This document shows, piece by piece, positions 58,596 to 64,000 of a DNA stretch of 64,000 nt. Where the stretch lies: positions 248,001-312,000 of the forward strand of contig CAVQOB010000003.1 in the NCBI GenBank assembly GCA_963714325.1, read 5' to 3'. This stretch comes from CAVQOB01 sp963714325. Its GTDB lineage: Bacteria > Pseudomonadota > Alphaproteobacteria > Rhizobiales > Hyphomicrobiaceae. The notes under the pieces are model-generated. The model searched no databases and was not told the origin of the DNA. It saw nothing but the letters and a program-made list of their open reading frames with translations. The position numbers and the translations under genes are program-made. Numbering within the stretch: position 1 is the first letter of the stretch; each line of letters starts with the position of its first letter.

Positions 58596-60987
58596 CTACA
58601 GCCCCGCCCGGATGGCTCGTGCCGCGCGAATGATCGCGTCCGCATTCATGCCGTAGTGCGCATAGAGTTCGCTGACGCTGCCAGACTGGCCGAAGTGTTC
58701 CGGGCCCAATGCACGCACCCGATGGCCGCCAACCCCGCCGATCCATGACAACGTTTCCGGGTGGGCATCGCAGATGGTGATGATCGCCGCGTCGCGCGGC
58801 AACGCCGCCAGCAGCGTTTCCACATGCGCCCGCGCCGCCCGATCGCCCCGCTCGCGTGCCCGCTGCGCGCCATGCCAGCCCGCCGACAACCGATCCGCCG
58901 ACGTGATCGCGAGAATGCCGACACCGGCCCGATCCTCGCCGAGATGCGCTGCCGCTTCGATCGCTTCCGGCATCACCGCCCCCATCGCGACGATGGCATA
59001 CGTCGTCGCCGCATTGGGTTGTCGCAACCAATACCCGCCGTCGATGATGGCGTGTCGCATGTCGTCGGACAGCGTGCGCGGGATTTGCTCAATCGGTCGT
59101 GTCGAAAGCCTGAGGTAGACCGATCCGCCCTTTTCGTCGCGCACCCAGCGTGACGCCTTGTCCTCCACTCCGTCGCGCTGCATGTACTCGAACGCCCAGT
59201 TCATGATGACGCAGAGTTCGTCGACATACGCCGGCTCGAATGACGCAAGCCCGTCCTGTGCGAGGCCGATCAGTGGCGTTGCGATCGACTGATGCGCACC
59301 ACCCTCCGGCGCCAGCGTCAACCCCGATGGTGTCGCCACCACCATGAAGCGTGCTTCTTGGTAGCAGGCATAATTGAGCGCATCGAGACCACGCATGATG
59401 AACGGATCGTAGAGCGTCCCGATTGGAATCACCCGCTCGCCGAACAGCGTGTGTGTCAGCCCCAATGCCCCGAGCACCAGGAACAGGTTCATCTCGGCGA
59501 TCCCGAGTTCGACGTGCTGCCCCTTCTGGCTCATCTCCCACTTCTGCGGGCTCATGAGACCACGCTGCTTGAAGACGTCCTCTTTGCTCGCCATCGAAAA
59601 CAGCCCGCGCCTATTGACCCACGGCCCAAGGTTGGTTGAGACGGTGACATCCGGCGACGTCGTGACAATTCTGTCGGCCAAGGGACCACCGGTCTTGGCA
59701 ATGTCATCGAGGATGCGTCCGAAGCCGGCTTGTGTTGCAGCCATCCCTTTCGCCTCGGGAATGGGCAGTGCCGGCACGTCGATTTTCGCCGCCGTGAAGC
59801 GCCGCTTGCCCCGGGCATTGAACGGCACCCGCGACAGAAACCGCTCAATCTCCTGCGGGTCCTTGGCCAAGCCTGCATAGGGCTCCCATTCGTCGCCGAC
59901 ACTGATCCCCTCCTTCTCCCGGAAAGCCTGGATCTGCGCCTTGGTCATCAGCCCCGCATGATTGTCCTTGTGACCGGCAAACGGCAGCCCAAAACCCTTG
60001 ATCGTGTAGGCGATGAAGCAGACCGGTCGATCCGACGGCGCCGTCTCGAAAGCGTCGAGGATCGTTTCCAGATCATGCCCACCGAGATTGGTCATCAGTC
60101 GCGTGAGAGCCTCATCATCGAGGTCGCGAATGATGGCGAGCGTCTCGGGAAAGGCTACCAAATCCGTTTCGAGTTGTCGGCGCCACCCCTTGGCACCCTC
60201 GAAGACCAGCGCCGAATAAACCTGATTGGGGCAGTTCGAAATCCAACCGCGCAGTTTCTCGCCACCTGGCAACGCGAACGCTCGCTCCTGCAGTTTTCCG
60301 TACTTGAGGAACACGACTTTCCAGCCGAGGTTCTCGAACAGTCCCGCGACTTTCATGAACAGCTGATCCGAGACGACGCTGTCGAGGCTCTGCCGGTTGT
60401 AGTCGACCACCCACCAGCGTGTTGGTCAGGCCATGCTTCCAGTACTCGAGCAACGCCTCGTGAATATTGCCTTCGTCGATCTCTGCGTCCCCCATCAGGC
60501 TGACCATGCGCCCCTTCGGCCAGTCCTTCACCCAGCCCTTGGCATGCACATAATCCTGCGCCAGCGACGCAAACCCTGTCATCGCGACGCCGAGCCCGAC
60601 CGACCCCGTTGAAAAATCGACGTCGTCCTTGTCCTTGGTGCGCGACGGATAGCTTTGCGCGCCGCCGAGCGCCCGGAAGTGCTTCAGATTGTCGACATTC
60701 TGGTTGCCGAGCAGATACTGGATCGCATGGAACACCGGCGAGGCGTGCGGCTTCACCGCAACCCGGTCTTCCGGCCGCAGCACATGAAAATACAGCGCGG
60801 TCATGAGCGTTGCGAGTGACGCTGACGATGCTTGATGCCCGCCAACTTTGACGCCGTCGCGGTTCTCGCGCTCGTGGTTGGCATTGTGGATCACGTAGCT
60901 CGACAGCCATAGCACTTTACGTTCGAGCTCGCGCAACATGGCGAGTGTTTCAGCGCGCGAAGCCGAACCCTGTGTTCCGTCCATCAT
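58596..60987 (-). CDS. Transketolase / pyruvate dehydrogenase E1-like thiamine diphosphate enzyme (one apparent frameshift)
   Basis: About 796 residues when one extra base near 60422 is removed. N-terminal half: VIHNANHERENRDGVKVGGHQASSASLATLMTALYF, SVGLGVAMTGFASLAQDYV, LMGDAEIDEGNIHEALLEYW and, across the shift, LTNTWWVVDYNRQSLD (together the GDG-N-type ThDP motif). C-terminal half: GQHVELGIAEMNLFLVLGALGL, PEGGAHQSIATPLIGLAQDGLASFEPAYVDEL. This single-chain layout matches AceE-like E1 and a transketolase-annotated group common in Hyphomicrobiales. No dihydrolipoyl acyltransferase gene is near. Its ATG overlaps the stop of the threonine dehydratase gene. Confidence 0.85.
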
Positions 60988-62247
60988 CGATCTCCCCCGG
61001 GATTTCTCTGTACTTCGACCTCGAAGCCGGCAGCCCGTAACTTCGCGACCGTCTCGTCAAGATGCGCGCGATCACGTGTTTCAATCACTACTTCGAGCAG
61101 CGTGCCTTTCGCCGGCAAGTCTGAGAACGTTCGCTGATGCGAGACTTCGACGATGTTTGCACCAGCCTCGCCCAACAGCGTCGCGACCGCCGCCAATTGC
61201 CCGGGCCGGTCGACGAGATCGATCGCCAGTTGCGACAGACGGCCTTCACGTGCCAATTCGCGCGTCAGCACCGATGCCAGCAACCGCGTATCGATATTGC
61301 CGCCACACAACACGAGCCCGACGGTGCGGCCCTTGAACCGCTCCTTATGCGCCAGCACGGCGGCAAGGCCAACCGCACCGGCGCCCTCGACAACCGTCTT
61401 CTCGATGGCGATCAGCAAGGAGACAGCGTGCTCGATCTGATCCTCGCGTGACGAGCACGATGTCATCGACATGCCGCCGCACCAATTCGGTTGTGATGCG
61501 GCCCGGCTTCTTGACCGCGATACCCTCAGCAAGCGTATCGCCGCGCATCGGCAGCGTTTTACCTTTCATGACATTGTACATCGAGGGATAAAGGGCTGCT
61601 TGAACGCCGATGACCTGGAGATCGGGCTTGATTGTTTTCGCCGCGATCGCCATTCCGGAGATGAGACCGCCACCGCCGATCGGCACTACCAGCGTATCGA
61701 TCTCAGGCACCGCCGCCAACATCTCCAGCGCGATCGTCCCTTGCCCGGCAATGACCAGCGGAATCATCGTAGGGATGGATGAACGTCTGCCCGGATTGCT
61801 CGCCGTGCGCCACTGCCGCCGCCGCTGCATCTTCGAGTGTCGCGCCGGTGACGATCACCGTTGCACCATGTCGTCGCGTATTCTCGACCTTCACCATCGG
61901 CGTGCCGACCGGCATCACGATCGTCACCGGAATGCCAAGCCGTTTCGCATGATAGGCAACGCCCTGCGCATGATTGCCAGCCGACATGGCGACGACACCA
62001 CATTGGCGTTCTGCGGGGCTGAGCGCCACCAGCCGATTGAGCGCGCCGCGTTCCTTGAAAGCGGCGGTAAACTGCAAGTTCTCGAACTTCAGCCAGATGT
62101 TGGCGCCGACAATCTCGCCCAGCGTCAGGCTCGGGTCGCAATCGGTGTTGAGCACATGACCTTTGATGACCGCCGCCGCCCGTTCGACATCGGCCAGCGA
62201 GACCGCATCGCCGGCTGATGATTTTTGGCTGACTTCCTGTCGACCAT
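60984..62247 (-). CDS. Threonine ammonia-lyase (threonine dehydratase), two to three apparent frameshifts
   Basis: PLP enzyme deaminating threonine to 2-oxobutyrate. Parts in order: LADVERAAAVIKGHVLNTDCD, KFENLQFTAAFKERGALNRL (PLP Lys in FKERGA), VVAMSAGNHAQGVAYHAKRLGIPVTIVMP, FIHPYDD; one inserted base at 61762-61763 then PLVIAGQGTIALEM, VVPIGGGGLISGMAIAAKTI, VDDIVLVT; a shift near 61447, then DQIEHAVSLLIAIEKTVVEGAGA, GNIDTRLL and a C-terminal ACT domain (DRPGQLAAVATLLGEAGANIVEV). ATG 62247 would be in frame if an A5 run at 62224-62228 also carries an error; otherwise the start is further upstream. Divergent from an Lrp regulator. Confidence 0.85.
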
Positions 62248-62321
62248 GGCGTCCTCGATAGTCCTGGCGGGAAAGAATAAGTCGGATTATTCGGCGATTT
62301 CCTTGCGTATTCAATTACTCT

Positions 62322-62341
62322 CAGAATAAACGCATATTCTG
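62322..62341. promoter_or_regulatory. Candidate Lrp/AsnC operator (CAGAATA-N6-TATTCTG)
   Basis: A perfect 7-bp inverted repeat in the AT-rich region between the divergent threonine dehydratase gene and the Lrp-type regulator (start 62393). The shape fits the CAG-AT-rich-CTG pattern of Lrp-family sites. Probably mediates control of both genes. Confidence 0.5.
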
Positions 62342-62392
62342 CCAAACTCTGTCCAAACAGACCTCAATTCTCCAACGATTGCACCAATTCCC

Positions 62393-62851
62393 ATGTCCGT
62401 CGACCGAACCGATCGCAAAATCCTCAATGCCCTCCAGCATGACGGCCGCATGACCAATGTCGAATTGGCAGACGCCATCGGCCTCAGTGCAAGCCCCTGC
62501 CTGCGCCGCGTGCGTCTGCTAGAGGAGCCGGCATTATTTGCGGCTATCAGGCCATCGTCGACCAGACGAGGGTTGGCCTGCCTGTATCGGTGTTCATTTC
62601 CGTCAAACTCGAGAAACAACGGGAAGACGCTATGCAGCGGTTCGAAGCCGCCGTGCGCTCGTTCCCCGAGGTGCTCGATTGCTACCTGATGACCGGATCG
62701 CTGCGACTATCTGCTCCGAGTCGTTGCCAAGGATCTGGCCGACTACGAACGCTCTCTCAAAGCGACACTGACGCGGATCGAGGGCGTTGCCAGTATCGAA
62801 TCGAGCTTTGCCCTGGCCCAGGTGAAGCATTCAGGCATGTTGCCGCTGTGA
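62393..62851 (+). CDS. Lrp/AsnC family transcriptional regulator (two apparent frameshifts)
   Basis: ATG 62393: MSVDRTDRKILNALQHDGRMTNVELADAIGLSASPCLRRVRLLEE is the N-terminal helix-turn-helix. A base is missing near 62526 (GAGGAG-CCGG, expected one more G), after which it reads GIICGYQAIVDQTRVGLPVSVFISVKLEKQREDAMQRFEAAV then VLDCYLMTG. A second shift near 62701 gives DYLLRVVAKDLADYERSLKATLTRIEGVASIESSFALAQVK, the RAM effector domain, ending at 62851. Joined, it has the family's usual length (about 152 residues). Divergent from threonine dehydratase, which it probably regulates in response to an amino acid. Confidence 0.85.
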
Positions 62852-63003
62852 ACGATCGGCTCACAACGAGCCGGGGTTGCAGCCATGCGCAATGCGTCAG
62901 CCAACCGTCCGCGCCACGAAAATTCTGCATTGTTTGACGGCGCGATCCGTGGTTCGATCGTGGAGTAAGGACTTTTCATGCCCATTTTATCTGAGGTTTC
63001 ATC

Positions 63004-63345
63004 ATGTTTCGCTCCCACGTATTGATACTCTGCGCGCTGGCAATGTTTGCCTTCAATCCACCGGCACAGGCCCAATCCAGCAACGCCTGCCTGGTATCGG
63101 CCTCGGCCCTATCGCCGCGCGGCAATCTTGCGAGCGAACGCCCGAAAGGCAACCGCGACCGGTCCATGCGCATTGCTATCCAACGGTGGGAAACCAAAGT
63201 CGCGCAACAGTCGGGCGGCGCCTACGCCGATTGGAAAAACGCCGCCAACAAGGTCACGCGCTGCCCGTCAGCCACAGCGCAACGGCGTTGGTATTGCTCG
63301 GTCAGCGGCCGGCCCTGTCTCGGCGGCACCCTCAGCGGCGGTTGA
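63004..63345 (+). CDS. Small exported protein, hypothetical
   Basis: 113 residues. Signal peptide MFRSHVLILCALAMFAFNPPAQAQ. The mature part (about 90 residues) has RIAIQRWETKVAQQSGGAYADWKNAANKVTRC and ends WYCSVSGRPCLGG, with four or five cysteines likely forming disulfides. I recognise the pattern as a conserved uncharacterised secreted protein of Hyphomicrobiales but know no function. Confidence 0.7.
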   Translation: MFRSHVLILCALAMFAFNPPAQAQSSNACLVSASALSPRGNLASERPKGNRDRSMRIAIQRWETKVAQQSGGAYADWKNAANKVTRCPSATAQRRWYCSVSGRPCLGGTLSGG

Positions 63346-63490
63346 TCGCTGTTACCGGCAAAGCTGCGATGAATAAGAGATAAATGCCCCGTTCAGGCGC
63401 GGCTCAGCTTTTGGCGCCTAGTTTTGGCGCCAAGAGATGGGACGGCGGTCCCCCGATCCGGATCGCCTAAGAACTTGCGAAACCGCCGCC

Positions 63491-63631
63491 ATGACCCTCA
63501 AATCCGCATTCCTGTTCGCGTTCGCCAGCGCCGCATTTCTTGGTGCGGCCTTCATTGCCGTCGGCCCCATTGGGGGCGGCGAGGCTGTCGATTTTCTGAT
63601 GCCGATCGATGTCGCGCGCCGCAGCAACTGA
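63491..63631 (+). CDS. Very small hydrophobic peptide, hypothetical
   Basis: 46 residues from ATG 63491 (MTLKSAFLFAFASAAFLGAAFIAVGPIGG), a single hydrophobic segment followed by a short polar tail (EAVDFLMPIDVARRSN). It could be a signal peptide with little cargo, or a single-helix membrane peptide. No ribosome binding site stands out, so it may be spurious. Confidence 0.35.
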   Translation: MTLKSAFLFAFASAAFLGAAFIAVGPIGGGEAVDFLMPIDVARRSN

Positions 63632-63736
63632 AAAGAGCTCTGCACGCCTCGCACGCCGCTTCGCGACATCCCCCACCTGACAACTCGCTTAGCATCCGCT
63701 AGAAGACGCTCATTCTGACAAGATCGAGCGAGGCGA

Positions 63737-64000
63737 ATGACAATGGCAAAGGTTGCGTGGATTGGACTGGGCGTGATGGGCTACCCGATGGCCGGCCACA
63801 TCCGCAAGAAGGGCGGCCACGAGCTGACGGTCTATAACCGCAACGGCGCCAAGGCCGAGGCCTGGGTCAAGGAGTTCGGAGGCAAAGCGGCGCCAACACC
63901 CGCCAAGGCCGCCGAAGGCGCTGACTTCGTATTTTCCTGCGTTGGCAACGATGACGATCTCCGAGCCGTCACGACCGGCAAGGATGGTGCCTTCGCTACT
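63737..64000 (+). CDS. 3-hydroxyisobutyrate dehydrogenase family NAD-binding protein (5' part, runs off the window)
   Basis: The first 88 codons are visible from ATG 63737 (or 63743), after GAGGCGA. MAKVAWIGLGVMGYPMAGHIRKKGGHELTVYNRNGAKAEAWVKEFGGKAAPTPAKAAEGADFVFSCVGNDDDLRAV is the GxGxMGxPMA Rossmann start of the beta-hydroxyacid dehydrogenase family (MmsB, GarR, TSR). These enzymes oxidise 3-hydroxy acids with NAD(P). The catalytic Lys lies outside the window. Confidence 0.93.
   Translation, partial: MTMAKVAWIGLGVMGYPMAGHIRKKGGHELTVYNRNGAKAEAWVKEFGGKAAPTPAKAAEGADFVFSCVGNDDDLRAVTTGKDGAFAT

Overview
The window is GC-rich, densely packed bacterial DNA and almost certainly alphaproteobacterial, probably Hyphomicrobiales (Rhizobiales). 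The evidence is the gene neighbourhoods (erpA divergent from dgt with xthA nearby; rph-rdgB-hemW next to comF-grxC-nit2-DUF1178), many Bug/TctC-type binding proteins, an ExoR-like Sel1 protein, and two intergenic palindromes with the A-rich/CCGC/CACAC/T-rich core I associate with that order. I see no rRNA, tRNA, CRISPR, prophage or transposase gene. It looks chromosomal.

Layout. 0-9 kb: the edge of a NodU/CmcH-type carbamoyltransferase, small membrane and exported proteins, a VOC protein, a DoxX/LysR divergent pair, and a minus-strand catabolic run (PxpA-like, HDAC-like deacetylase, Bug receptor, tartrate/malate dehydrogenase). 9-17 kb: a DUF433/DUF5615 toxin-antitoxin-like pair, dgt, erpA, xthA, a second Bug receptor, an amidohydrolase, an ExoR-like protein and an ilvD remnant. 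17.9-24.1 kb: a locus of unknown function with two DUF898 membrane proteins, an M48 metalloprotease and two DUF2939 proteins, interrupted by an opposite-strand MFS gene. 24.4-29 kb: a complete BMP-type (nucleoside-like) ABC importer. 29-39 kb: a DUF3565-VOC fusion, DUF924, NUDIX, queG and an SDR gene, exported Cys-rich proteins, CorA, and a sugar-phosphate mutarotase. 39.6-52 kb: a catabolic region with an MttB-like methyltransferase facing an enolase-superfamily enzyme, a three-subunit molybdenum hydroxylase, a lone DctM permease and CoxG, then a Bug receptor with an SlcC/ComC-like dehydrogenase pair. 52-64 kb: mainly housekeeping genes (DUF1178, nit2, grxC, comF, rph, rdgB, hemW), a transketolase/E1-like enzyme, threonine dehydratase with a divergent Lrp regulator, small exported proteins, and the start of a 3-hydroxyisobutyrate-dehydrogenase-like gene.

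Two window-scale patterns stand out. First, the plus strand is G-rich up to about 48 kb and C-rich after about 49 kb whatever the gene strand, as expected at a replichore boundary (here a terminus-like polarity) or an assembly/rearrangement junction. Second, about ten single-base frameshifts in housekeeping genes fall between 55.2 and 62.7 kb, with none seen in intact-looking genes before that, which points to sequence error rather than gene decay.

The best candidates for something undescribed are the duplicated DUF898/M48/DUF2939 locus, the paired secreted proteins with a fixed four-cysteine repeat, and the MttB-like/Mo-hydroxylase/DctM catabolic cluster. Functions are inferred from motifs and neighbours; no database search was run.
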